From contig NZ_MDVN01000002.1 in NCBI RefSeq assembly GCF_002741945.1, positions 62,001 through 126,000 on the forward strand: a stretch of 64,000 nt of DNA, given 5' to 3'. Shown piece after piece: positions 38,545 through 47,125 of this stretch. Under the pieces are notes generated by a model that was not told where the DNA came from, did no database searches, and saw only the letters and a program-made list of their open reading frames with translations. The translations under genes were made by a program, and so were the position numbers. Origin of the DNA: Gaetbulibacter sp. 4G1 (GTDB lineage: Bacteria; Bacteroidota; Bacteroidia; Flavobacteriales; Flavobacteriaceae). Each line of letters starts with the position of its first letter. Positions within the stretch are counted from its first letter, which is position 1.

Positions 38545-39572
38545 AATTCAATTTTCAATAGTACGTTAAATAGGTTATTTTCTTTTTTTATCTCAAGTTG
38601 ATGTTTCTCTGGGTATAACAATTGTAAACGATTTTGAGTGTTTTTTATTCCTACTCCGCTTTTTTTCCAGCCCAATTCTAGTGATTCTTCGGCATTTGCT
38701 AGAAATGGGTTTTGGCATTGAAATATCAATTCATTATTCTGCAATTGTATATTAATTTTAATCAAATGATTTTCTCCTTTTAAAATACTCGTATATTTAA
38801 ATGCATTTTCTACAAAACCAATAAATAACAATGGGGAAATGTGCTTTTCTTCGGAATCAATTTTTGATATGAAGTCAACTTTTACTTTACGTAACAAGCG
38901 CTCCTGTTGCAAATTAATATAATCATTTACATGCCGAATTTCTTGCTGAACGAGTACTTGTGCCTTTTGTCCTTCATGTAATAAATACCTGAAGCTATCG
39001 GACAATTTTAGAATCAACTCAGGTGTTTTCTCATCTTTCTTCAAAGCGTTCGCATAGATAGTATTAAGTGTATTAAACAAAAAATGCGGATCTACTTGAG
39101 CTTTTAGAGCTTTTAACTCTGCTTCTCTTTTCTCTTTTGATAATGAATCAATCACTAACTGTTTCTTATACAAACCCTTTACTGAGTATATGGCAAAGAA
39201 AACAATTCCGAAGCTGATATACGTCAGCATATTCGCTGCAAAATGTTTCCAGAAATGAGCATTCTCTTTATGAAAAACTCGATCAGAGAATTCATAGATA
39301 ACGGCATTTAACACAAAGGCAATAATAACAAAAGGAATGAATTTCAGTAAGTTCTTCTTTGGGAAAAACCATAGATATAAAAAATAAGAAATTGTCATTT
39401 TAAACAGCAATGAATTAAGCTCGTGTGCAAACGTCATCATATAACCACCTTCCCTTCCTAAGTACTTCATATAGGGATAAAACAACACAATACTCCATAT
39501 AAAAATATGAAGTATTGGTTCCATTTTTAAAAATTTATAATATCTGTTTTTCTTTTTTTCCAAGATTAGCAA
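38541..39572 (-). CDS. LytS-type sensor histidine kinase
   Basis: A 343-residue inner-membrane kinase. Residues 1-145 contain four hydrophobic helices (for example ILHIFIWSIVLFYPYM and FIPFVIIAFVLNAVIYEF) without a large outer domain, as in Bacteroidota LytS-like kinases. About 155-240 is the His_kinase domain with the phosphoacceptor in QVDPHFLFNTLNTIYA (His near 162), then an HATPase-like part (FVENAFKYTS, GVGIKNTQNRLQLLYPE). It lies between a lipoprotein gene (9-base gap) and its LytTR regulator (4-base overlap). The signal is probably linked to the membrane or to the co-encoded outer-membrane receptor; this is inferred from the operon only. Confidence 0.92.
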   Translation of the reverse strand: MLILEKKKNRYYKFLKMEPILHIFIWSIVLFYPYMKYLGREGGYMMTFAHELNSLLFKMTISYFLYLWFFPKKNLLKFIPFVIIAFVLNAVIYEFSDRVFHKENAHFWKHFAANMLTYISFGIVFFAIYSVKGLYKKQLVIDSLSKEKREAELKALKAQVDPHFLFNTLNTIYANALKKDEKTPELILKLSDSFRYLLHEGQKAQVLVQQEIRHVNDYINLQQERLLRKVKVDFISKIDSEEKHISPLLFIGFVENAFKYTSILKGENHLIKINIQLQNNELIFQCQNPFLANAEESLELGWKKSGVGIKNTQNRLQLLYPEKHQLEIKKENNLFNVLLKIEL

Positions 39573-39581
39573 GTTACAATA

Positions 39582-40274
39582 TTATTCATGTGAAATGATC
39601 AAATTTTTTAGAGCAGCTTTGGCAAAAATTACTTTTTCACCAGTAGTACCACTAATCCGAAATATCAAATGCCCTCCAAACAATGGATTGCAATCTTCCT
39701 GATCAAAAATTATTTCGTCATTGAGTTTAAACCATAAACGGTTGCCTTGTTTTCCTATTTCTACATCATACCATTCATGGATACCCATAATGTTTTCTGC
39801 TTTTGTAAGATGAAAACCTTTAGAGCGTGGCGATGTATTTTTAAAAAAGAATGGTTTGTAGTTATGAGAAACATTATTAAATGTTAAGTTATAATGTTCT
39901 AAATGAGTTCTCCAAGTCCAAAATCCAATGCCTTTAGTTTCTTTTGGTGGAAGTGTGATTCCTTGAGACTCACCAGCATCTGACGCAGAAAAAAGAGCAA
40001 TTAAAACAGTAGATTCTGACAAAGCTTTTACTTTATAATTTATAATAATGTCCCCTTTGTAACTTTTAGGGCTCACTAAAAAATAGCCGTCTGCTCCTTC
40101 AGTTTCCTCAATAATGAGCTCCTCACCTACTACTGTTGACTTTCCCTTGTCTAACGTTCTCCAAGTAGAAAGTTCTTGAACTGTAATTGTTTCTTTTTTT
40201 AATGTTGTTTCCGAGCAGTTTGCCAGCAATACAAGCGAACAAAAAAGCATAATTCTAGGTGTAATTGTTTTCAT
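39582..40274 (-). CDS. Lipoprotein with a concanavalin-like (DUF1961-type) fold
   Basis: A 230-residue lipoprotein, lipobox LLANCSE (Cys near residue 20). The rest is a beta-sandwich with motifs WRTLDKGKSTVVGEELIIEE, YFLVSPKSYKGDIIINYKVK, IGFWTWRTHLEHYNLTFNN and WYDVEIGKQGNRLWFKLNDE. Those features resemble DUF1961/DUF1080-type domains that bind or act on carbohydrate. Acidic residues are present, but no certain catalytic set was identified. It sits in the TonB-dependent receptor operon, 18 bases after the receptor gene, which suggests it helps handle the same ligand at the outer membrane. Confidence 0.65.
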   Translation of the reverse strand: MKTITPRIMLFCSLVLLANCSETTLKKETITVQELSTWRTLDKGKSTVVGEELIIEETEGADGYFLVSPKSYKGDIIINYKVKALSESTVLIALFSASDAGESQGITLPPKETKGIGFWTWRTHLEHYNLTFNNVSHNYKPFFFKNTSPRSKGFHLTKAENIMGIHEWYDVEIGKQGNRLWFKLNDEIIFDQEDCNPLFGGHLIFRISGTTGEKVIFAKAALKNLIISHE

Positions 40275-40292
40275 TATAATGTTTTAAATAGA

Positions 40293-42623
40293 TTAATCGG
40301 TAGTTCCTCCGTAGTTATAGTTTCGTGATTTTCTGCTTCTAATTTTTCCTTTGTTCTGAAATATTCTATAGTTTAGACTAAGCATCCATGCGAAGGTTTG
40401 TGATTGGAATTTCCAAGTTTCATTTTGAATTATCCCAGGTAATACAATTGTACGCCTGCGCAAATTAGCATCCAACACATCCACTATTCGGAAATTTGTT
40501 GTTAGTTTATTATCCAAAAACGAAGCCCTAATTGCAAAATCGATACGATTTCTAGGTTCGGTAATACTATAAACACTTTGGTTTCTTGGTGTATGACGAA
40601 AGGTAATGTCTGTACTGATATTTTTTGTAATTTTAAAAGTGCTCTTCAATATGATATTAGAACTGTATAAGTTATTCCAAGTTATATCAGGTTGATTTGC
40701 CTTGGTATAATAATAGTTTGCAGAAAGTTCTGAATTCCAATAGCTAGTAATTTTATATTGAATTGTATTTTCTATTCCAAAAGAATTTCTTTGTCCAATA
40801 TTATCAAAATTTATAAAATGAACTCCATTAGCATCAATAGTTTCTAACCATTGAATGACATCTGTACGATATCGGTAGAAAGTTGATGCTGAAATATTTA
40901 TTTTTTTTCCATTGTATTGATAATTCAATTCAAAATTATCGGCAAACTCTGGTTGTAAACTTGGATTGGAATTCCATTGAAAGTATTGATTCCCAACTTG
41001 AAACGGGTTGATATGACGAAAATTAGGGCGCGAAATTCGTCTACTATAACCTATACTAAAGGTATTCTTATCATTTGAGGTATAGGATACATGGACTGAT
41101 GGAAAGAGGTTTAAAAATCGTAAATCACTAGCCTGATTGTTTGCTGTATTGTTAGAGTCTGATGTAAAGTGCTCATAACGAATACCTGTTTGCCAATTAA
41201 AACTTCCTGTTTCAAACCTTGTTAGTCCATAGATTCCAATCAAGTTTTCTTTATAATCAAAAGCATCCTGCGTTGCATTACTTGCATTTGGTGTAAATTC
41301 TCTAAAGCTTCTTAATTTTCTATAATTCCAAGAAAAACCAGCCTCGAGCGTCATTTTATTTATAGGTAATGTATAATCAAAAGCTAAGGCATGTAAATCA
41401 TTTCGATTGTTTTGCAATTCATCAAATAAAAAAATGCCTTCTTCAATATCAGATGCAGGCAAAATATTTTCATTGTTCGTTAGATTGTAATCCAATTCTA
41501 AATAATGCCCTTTTGAAGTAAACTTCTTCCTGTAATTGGCATTATAAACTGTTGTTTTGTGCATATGTGATGAATTTCTTGTGTACACATAGTCTTGGCG
41601 GCCGGTTACATTGGAATAAAAAGTGTTGTTATGGAAACTATGTGAATCATCTGTATAATCGACCTGAAAGGATAACTCGTTGCTTTCATTTAAGAAAAAA
41701 TCTATTCCTAATGAAATGTTATTAATTTTCCCATTAAAATCATGCGGCGCAAAAAAATCACGGGTATTTCCGTTAGTATATTCTTGATAAATCCATTGCT
41801 TACTATCCATGCTTCTTCTACTATTTGATGCATTCAATCGAATATTTACAGAAGAAAGATTATAATTCGCATCAAAGCCATATTGATGACGTTTTGTACC
41901 TACAGAAGAATTTAATGTGAGATTCAATCCGTAATTTGTATTCTTTTTTAGAATTATATCAATGATTCCTGAGATTCCATCTGCTTGATTCTTGGCAGAT
42001 GGAGACGCAATAATCTCTATTTTATCTACTGATGAAGCAGCAATTTGCTGCAAAAGCTCTGTTGTATTTAATGGTGATGGCTTCCCATTCACTAATACTC
42101 GAACATTACCACCTCCACGCAGTGAAATTGTTCCCGTTCCTAAATCGGTTTGTATTTCAGGAATTTGATGAAAGGCTTCTAAAGCTGTGTTTCCTGATTG
42201 TTGTAAATCTGCTCCAAGATTTATTGTTTTATGATCAATTTTAAGCTGGGTGGTGTTTTTTTTCGCTTGTATAACGACTTCTTCCAATTCATTGTCCGGT
42301 TGTAAATTGATGACAATAGCATTGAAATCACTAATCTTGGAGATCGACAACATATAAGTTTTGTATCCAATAAAACTTACTTCAATATGTGTAGCATTTT
42401 TATTGTTCCTCAATTGAAATTCACCATCATCATTGGTCGAAACACCATCAATGAGGTTTGTGCTATTATAAATGACAACAGTGGCATAAGGAATATTTTC
42501 CTGAGTATTCGCATCCTTTATAATCCCTTTATAAACAAGATTTTTTTGAGAGAAAACAGGTGCAACACATATTAAAATAAGTAGTAATGAAAGTACTAAT
42601 CGCATTATTATTGAGTTTTTCAA
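40293..42623 (-). CDS. TonB-dependent receptor-like outer-membrane protein
   Basis: A 776-residue outer-membrane protein. It has a signal peptide (1-25), a carboxypeptidase-regulatory-like domain (about 26-110, with GIIKDANTQENIPYATVVI and EVSFIGYKTY), a plug domain (about 130-225: LRGGGNVRVLVNGKPSPLNT and SAKNQADGISGIIDIILKK) and a long beta-barrel (family 'outer membrane beta-barrel 3'). Barrel landmarks include the SIGYSRRISRPNFRHINPF strand and the LSLNYRIF-like closing strand. It lacks the long SusC extension. It probably imports or senses a ligand with TonB energy. It starts the operon with a lipoprotein and a LytS/LytTR pair, so it may be part of a self-regulated sensor-import unit. 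Confidence 0.88.
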   Translation of the reverse strand: MKNSIIMRLVLSLLLILICVAPVFSQKNLVYKGIIKDANTQENIPYATVVIYNSTNLIDGVSTNDDGEFQLRNNKNATHIEVSFIGYKTYMLSISKISDFNAIVINLQPDNELEEVVIQAKKNTTQLKIDHKTINLGADLQQSGNTALEAFHQIPEIQTDLGTGTISLRGGGNVRVLVNGKPSPLNTTELLQQIAASSVDKIEIIASPSAKNQADGISGIIDIILKKNTNYGLNLTLNSSVGTKRHQYGFDANYNLSSVNIRLNASNSRRSMDSKQWIYQEYTNGNTRDFFAPHDFNGKINNISLGIDFFLNESNELSFQVDYTDDSHSFHNNTFYSNVTGRQDYVYTRNSSHMHKTTVYNANYRKKFTSKGHYLELDYNLTNNENILPASDIEEGIFLFDELQNNRNDLHALAFDYTLPINKMTLEAGFSWNYRKLRSFREFTPNASNATQDAFDYKENLIGIYGLTRFETGSFNWQTGIRYEHFTSDSNNTANNQASDLRFLNLFPSVHVSYTSNDKNTFSIGYSRRISRPNFRHINPFQVGNQYFQWNSNPSLQPEFADNFELNYQYNGKKINISASTFYRYRTDVIQWLETIDANGVHFINFDNIGQRNSFGIENTIQYKITSYWNSELSANYYYTKANQPDITWNNLYSSNIILKSTFKITKNISTDITFRHTPRNQSVYSITEPRNRIDFAIRASFLDNKLTTNFRIVDVLDANLRRRTIVLPGIIQNETWKFQSQTFAWMLSLNYRIFQNKGKIRSRKSRNYNYGGTTD

Positions 42624-43082
42624 TACTCAAATGTGTTGCTCTTATTCTAGAATAGGAATTTTATTCTGTGAACTTACTCAGTAGCTCTGTTAACTAACAT
42701 CAACATTAATACTTCCTTGTAGCAAACGTCTTAATTTCCATTCCACACACATACCTCTCCTCCCTATTCATAAGGATTTCAATGAAAATGGTATAAAAAC
42801 GGAACAATTACTTTGACCTATTTGCCTATACAGAAAGTAATTTATATTGATTACTAATTAGTTAGGAATTACAGGTACAAATAGAATACAAAGCTACTTC
42901 ACCTTATAAATAATACATATAGATAATAATTATACATAACCATTATTGTCTTGAATACCTTTTCTTGACATAAAAAGAGTAACCAAACTATACTTTAAAG
43001 TTTACATCTGAATTTACTTAATATATCAAAAAAATACATTAAATTTCAGACAAAACATTTCTATTATCGCTAAACAAAATAA
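42624..43082. other. 459-base intergenic stretch between divergent units
   Basis: AT-rich DNA between the TonB-receptor start (minus) and a pirin scrap (plus). It should contain the receptor operon promoter; a CAAATGTG element at 42649-42656 is one base off the consensus. No RNA gene, tandem repeat or intact frame was seen. The missing N-terminal half of the pirin gene may have decayed here, but I could not recognise it. Confidence 0.4.
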
Positions 43083-43373
43083 GGATTTAGGTTCAGTAGC
43101 GAAACATGGATTTTTGACGTTAGATTGTCAAAAAACACAACAATAGAATTACCGAATATTGAAAATACAGATTCAATAGCCTTGTTCTATGTTTTTAATG
43201 GGAAAATTTCTATTAATGATAACCTTACGTTAAGAAAAAAAGATAGTGTAATTATAGAAGATGAAAAAGTTGATATAAATAGTGAAGAATTATCAGATTT
43301 AGTTTTGTTTATAACAGATAAAAGCAAACCCTATTTTGATGGAGGGATGTTTAGTAGAAATAGAAACAAGTAA
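43083..43373 (+). pseudogene. C-terminal remnant of a pirin-family (bicupin) protein
   Basis: An open plus-strand frame of 96 codons from a preceding stop: SSETWIFDVRLSKNTTIELP, then ALFYVFNGKISINDN, then LVLFITDK and a final DGGMFSRNRNK. The 'fDVrL--nt---LP' strand followed by 'Y--nG-i-i' is the C-terminal cupin of pirin-like proteins (quercetinase-like metal-binding proteins). There is no ATG at the start; the only in-frame initiator is a TTG at 43125. The N-terminal cupin with the metal ligands is gone. It is probably a dead gene, though the surviving part is free of stops. Confidence 0.55.
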
Positions 43374-43447
43374 ATAAGCAACACATATTTATAGTAGATA
43401 TGCATTCCAAGAAAATAGTTGGTTATGGGGTTATGTTTTCAGTTGTT

Positions 43448-45496
43448 TTATTCTATCATCAGTTTTTTTGATACTCGACCTTCATCGCCAGTAATAATTA
43501 AAAGATAATTTCCTGGGTTTAACGTAGAGATATCTATTGTAATTTCGTTATATAAGTTTTTAACATCATACGTTTGTATTAAGCGTCCAGTAAAATCATA
43601 AATATCTACTTTGTCTAAAGTTAAATTCTCCTTATTAAGAAGTATTATTTTATATTTTGTTGGGTTAGGGTAAAACGATAATCCGTTGTTAAGCACATTA
43701 TCTCCTATGCTTAACGTTGTATTAAACTCATAAGCACCTACATCTACTCTATTTAAACTCCCTATTTGTACGATGCGTTGTGCGCCTGTAATATCTATAG
43801 GAAGCCGTTCTGTAGTGTCGCCGTCATTGTCTATGTCAAAGGTGTCTAGCGGTAATTCTAAATTGGCTCCTCCATCTATAAGTGGGCTATTTTCTGCAGG
43901 AAACAAACCGTCATCTTGGGTGCCAAATACATCATCAGGACCATCTGGGTCGCTACTATTAATAAAAGGATCACTAGTTAAGGTAGTAAAGCCTGTGTCT
44001 TCAAAATTTTCAGCAAAATTGTTTCTTCCTGTTATAGTACTAGTACTTGAAACAAAAATTTCATCATTGCCATTCGGGTCTCCCCAAAAAACATTATTAT
44101 TAAATTCATGATCAAAGTTACCACCTACTACGAAATTGCTATTATCATTAATACCATTTGCAAAAAAAGTAGAGTTAGTTATTGTACTTGTAAAAGAGCC
44201 AGTACCTCCATTACCCGTACCACCAACAGCTATCGTACTAAAAGCGCCGCTTAAAAAAACAGTGCGATTTTCTATAAACACGTTATTTATAACATTATAT
44301 GGTTGATTAAAATGAAATATAGCTCCTGCTATTTCGTTAGCGATATTATTATAAAAAATATTATTGATATAGGTTGTAAGACGTGCACTTGATGGTGATG
44401 ATGCTAAATCTAAACCAGATACAGCTCCACCCCAAAACGCAGTATTTCCGATAAAGACATTCCCAATCATAGTTGGATTACCACCATGAATACGTATAGC
44501 TCCCCCGGTTGCATCCTCATCTATATTAGAAATAGGACTTGCGCTATTGTTTAAAAACATGCAGTTTTTTACGATGAAGGTCTCACTAGCGCTGGTGGAT
44601 ATTGCACCTCCAGATCTAGCATCATTATTTTCAAACAATACATTGGTAACAGTAGTTCCAGATGCTAATGTTAAAAATGAAGTACTCATTGCTCCACCAT
44701 CTGCTAAAGCCCTGTTACCTCTAAATATTGAATTCTCAACAACATTATCATCAGTGGCACCTAAAATACCCAAACCACCAGCTGTAGAATCTGCTTGGTT
44801 TTGAGTAAAAACGGCATTGCTCACTGTAAAACGAATATCTTCTAACCCTTCGTAAAGTAAGCCACCTCCTAGACTTAGACATGAATTACCAACAAAAATC
44901 ATATCGCTAACATTAGGTGAAGAACGTAGATGATACATACCGCCACCACTATCACGACGAAAACTTTGACCACCGTATGTAAGGTCTCCACTTCCTGATG
45001 CATTACCGCCTTGTACAGTAAAGCCATTTATGGTAGTTGCATCAGTAAGGTTAGCTGTAATAAGGACATGAAACGCATTTTCAGCATTACCGGTAATGTT
45101 TAGGTTTTCTCCAAGACCTGTAACCACATCATCAGTATTAAAATCACCACTTAAAATACTTGGATTACTTAAATCTTGCATATTGGTAGCTGGGTTAAAA
45201 CTCCCTAATAAAGTAATATTTCGATTAAAATGAAATGCTCTATCTCTTGGTTCAGTATTATTCCCGTCAGGGGATTCTGTAGGGAAATAAGTGCCATAAG
45301 CCACGCGTATTTCATCACCTACTACTGCAGCATCTAGTGCTGGTTGTAGGTTTCTTGTTGCTGTGGCCCATGAGGTACCATCACCAGAATCGTCTGGTTG
45401 GGAAGCATCTACAAAATAGGTGGTTTGGCTAAACGAGTCGTTTATAGTAACCATTATAATAACTACCGTAAATAGAATATGTAATTTTCTTTTCAT
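43448..45496 (-). CDS. T9SS-secreted parallel beta-helix protein (choice-of-anchor Q type)
   Basis: A 682-residue secreted protein. Residues 1-24 form a signal peptide (SFSQ). About 25-590 is a parallel beta-helix of short GG-rich turns; examples are DSGGGMYHLRSSPNVS, DGGAMSTSF, SGGAISTSA and TGGAIRIHGGNP. These are typical of polymorphic outer-membrane/adhesin-like passengers and of the choice-of-anchor Q family (YFVDASQPDDSGDGTSWATA start; PIDITGAQRIVQIGSLNRVDVGAYE near the end). The last ~75 residues are a Por-type (type A) sorting tail (LSFYPNPTKYKIILL ... LNPGNYLLII), so it is exported by T9SS and anchored to surface lipopolysaccharide. It may bind or act on polysaccharide. Single gene. 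Confidence 0.82.
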   Translation of the reverse strand: MKRKLHILFTVVIIMVTINDSFSQTTYFVDASQPDDSGDGTSWATATRNLQPALDAAVVGDEIRVAYGTYFPTESPDGNNTEPRDRAFHFNRNITLLGSFNPATNMQDLSNPSILSGDFNTDDVVTGLGENLNITGNAENAFHVLITANLTDATTINGFTVQGGNASGSGDLTYGGQSFRRDSGGGMYHLRSSPNVSDMIFVGNSCLSLGGGLLYEGLEDIRFTVSNAVFTQNQADSTAGGLGILGATDDNVVENSIFRGNRALADGGAMSTSFLTLASGTTVTNVLFENNDARSGGAISTSASETFIVKNCMFLNNSASPISNIDEDATGGAIRIHGGNPTMIGNVFIGNTAFWGGAVSGLDLASSPSSARLTTYINNIFYNNIANEIAGAIFHFNQPYNVINNVFIENRTVFLSGAFSTIAVGGTGNGGTGSFTSTITNSTFFANGINDNSNFVVGGNFDHEFNNNVFWGDPNGNDEIFVSSTSTITGRNNFAENFEDTGFTTLTSDPFINSSDPDGPDDVFGTQDDGLFPAENSPLIDGGANLELPLDTFDIDNDGDTTERLPIDITGAQRIVQIGSLNRVDVGAYEFNTTLSIGDNVLNNGLSFYPNPTKYKIILLNKENLTLDKVDIYDFTGRLIQTYDVKNLYNEITIDISTLNPGNYLLIITGDEGRVSKKLMIE

Positions 45497-45666
45497 AGTA
45501 TAATTTTTAAACGTGTGCTTTTATTTAAACATTAACCCATTGTCTATTTTATAGTTTAAAAAGGTAGTTACAGGTTTCTTCCCTTATAATTTGTAATAGC
45601 CTTTATTATTATAGCCTAAATAAGCAATGGGCAATAGAGAGATTTGAGAAAATTGATAATAGCAAT

Positions 45667-46305
45667 TTACTTATTAGGTTGTGGCGTCATTCTTAAATAC
45701 GGCTTTATCTCAGTATGCCCTTTAGGAAATAATTCGGGAATTTGCTCATTAGACACAGAAGGGACAATAACACAATCGTCTCCGTTATTCCAATTGGCAG
45801 GTGTAGCTACTTTTTGGTATGCTGTAAGTTGTAAAGAATCTATGACGCGTAACAATTCATCAAAATTACGCCCTGTGGACGCAGGATAGGTTAACGTGAG
45901 TTTTACTTTTTTATCATTCCCAATTACAAATACCGAACGCACAGTTAAATTGTTATCAGCATTTGGATGAATCATATCATATAAGGTCGCTACTTTTTTA
46001 TCTTCGTCAGCAATAATGGGAAAGTTTACTGAAGTATTTTGAGTTTCATTAATATCTTTAATCCAACCATGATGTGAATCAATGCCATCTACACTAAGTG
46101 CTACTACTTTTACATTACGCTGCGCAAAAGCATCTTTATATTTGGCAACTGTACCTAATTCTGTAGTACATACTGGTGTATAATCTGCTGGATGCGAAAA
46201 TAAAACGCCCCAACCTTCGCCAAGCCATTCGTGAAAATTAATTTCTCCTTCTGTTGAGTTTGCTGTAAAATTTGGTGCTTCATCACCTAATCGAATTGTT
46301 TTCAT
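45667..46305 (-). CDS. 1-Cys peroxiredoxin (Prx6 type)
   Basis: A 212-residue cytoplasmic peroxidase of the AhpC/TSA superfamily, reducing H2O2 and organic peroxides. The peroxidatic Cys is in the motif HPADYTPVCTTELG (near residue 46). The Prx6-type features follow: VVALSVDGIDSHHGWIKDI, SVFVIGNDKKVKLTLTYPAS and the C-terminal dimer domain PANWNNGDDCVIVPSVSNE. No second resolving Cys of the 2-Cys type is evident. It is a single gene 163 bases downstream of the TPR-kinase/LuxR-regulator pair. Its upstream region holds a good promoter and the triple TACGTA operator, so it is probably controlled by that regulator. Confidence 0.93.
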   Translation of the reverse strand: MKTIRLGDEAPNFTANSTEGEINFHEWLGEGWGVLFSHPADYTPVCTTELGTVAKYKDAFAQRNVKVVALSVDGIDSHHGWIKDINETQNTSVNFPIIADEDKKVATLYDMIHPNADNNLTVRSVFVIGNDKKVKLTLTYPASTGRNFDELLRVIDSLQLTAYQKVATPANWNNGDDCVIVPSVSNEQIPELFPKGHTEIKPYLRMTPQPNK

Positions 46306-46364
46306 ATATTCTTTATTTATAGTATTGAATAGACGTAGGTCTTATCCTCATTGTTTTGATTTAA

Positions 46365-46394
46365 CAAATGTAGGATACTGTACTATGCCAACAA
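46365..46394 (-). promoter_or_regulatory. Flavobacterial -33/-7 promoter of the peroxiredoxin gene
   Basis: Minus-strand TTG (46392-46394), 19-base spacer, TACATTTG (46365-46372): an exact TTG-N17-23-TAnnTTTG match, 60 bases before the start codon. The first TACGTA box of the operator begins 1 base upstream of the TTG. Confidence 0.5.
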
Positions 46395-46395
46395 A

Positions 46396-46430
46396 TACGT
46401 ATAAAGATGTAATATTACGTAGGGTACGTA
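46396..46430. promoter_or_regulatory. Triple TACGTA operator (peroxiredoxin gene)
   Basis: TACGTA occurs at 46396-46401, 46416-46421 and 46425-46430; the last two form TACGTAGGGTACGTA. Spacing is 20 and 9 bases. The first box begins 91 bases upstream of the peroxiredoxin start codon, against 93 in the tail-collar operon. The likely ligand is the LuxR-type regulator at 46469-47125, or its paralogue at 34231-34869. Confidence 0.6.
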
Positions 46431-46468
46431 TATGAAGAAATACAATTTACCATTAGAAATTACTGATA

Positions 46469-47125
46469 TTATAAAGAATCTACAATAATTTTATGTTCAT
46501 TAGCCCATTTAGCAATGATATTGGCATCATGTTGCAGACCTAATTTAGAAATAATATTGCTACGATGCTTTTCTACAGTTCGAGTAGCCATTGATAATTG
46601 AAGACTTATTTCCTGAGAAGACTTTCCTTTTGAAACTAACCGAACAACAGCACGTTCTGTAGGCGTGAGTAATTTTATTTTTTTAAATTCTTTTTCAACA
46701 GATTTAATAATGTCTTCAGAAAATGAAGTGCTAATATAAATATGATCTTGCAATACCTGATTAATACAATTATTTATCTCAGGAACACCATCTTCTTTTA
46801 GTAAGTAACCATGGACCCCTATAGAAATAGCTTGTAGTAAGTACCCTTTACTTTTATGATAGGTCATGGTAATAAATCTTGTATTTGGACAGGATGCTCT
46901 TGCTTTTTTTATAACTTCAAAAGCATTTAATAAAGGCATTTCGATATCCAATAACGCAATTTTAGGTTGTTTTTCTACTATATAAGTAAGTGCTTTTGCG
47001 CCGTCTTCTACATTTGCTAAAATAGTATACCCTTCTTTTTCAAGTAGTTTTAACATGCCATTACGCATTATAGGATGGTCGTCTGCTAAAATTACTGTAA
47101 TGTTCTGTTTAAACATGGTTTTCAA
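46469..47125 (-). CDS. NarL/LuxR-type response regulator (partner of the TPR kinase)
   Basis: A 218-residue regulator: receiver (VILADDHPIMRNGML; Asp in IALLDIEMPLLNAFE; MTYHKSKGY; GYLLKED) plus a LuxR-type HTH near the C-terminus (LTPTERAVVRLVSKGKSSQE, MATRTVEKHRSNIISKLGL). Its start overlaps the kinase stop by 4 bases (ATGA), so the pair is translationally coupled. It is a paralogue of the 34231 regulator, with the same recognition helix, the same LDIEMPLL receiver motif and a similar length. The gene ends 163 bases before the peroxiredoxin start, with the TACGTA operator in between, which makes peroxide defence the probable output. Confidence 0.93.
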   Translation of the reverse strand: MKTMFKQNITVILADDHPIMRNGMLKLLEKEGYTILANVEDGAKALTYIVEKQPKIALLDIEMPLLNAFEVIKKARASCPNTRFITMTYHKSKGYLLQAISIGVHGYLLKEDGVPEINNCINQVLQDHIYISTSFSEDIIKSVEKEFKKIKLLTPTERAVVRLVSKGKSSQEISLQLSMATRTVEKHRSNIISKLGLQHDANIIAKWANEHKIIVDSL

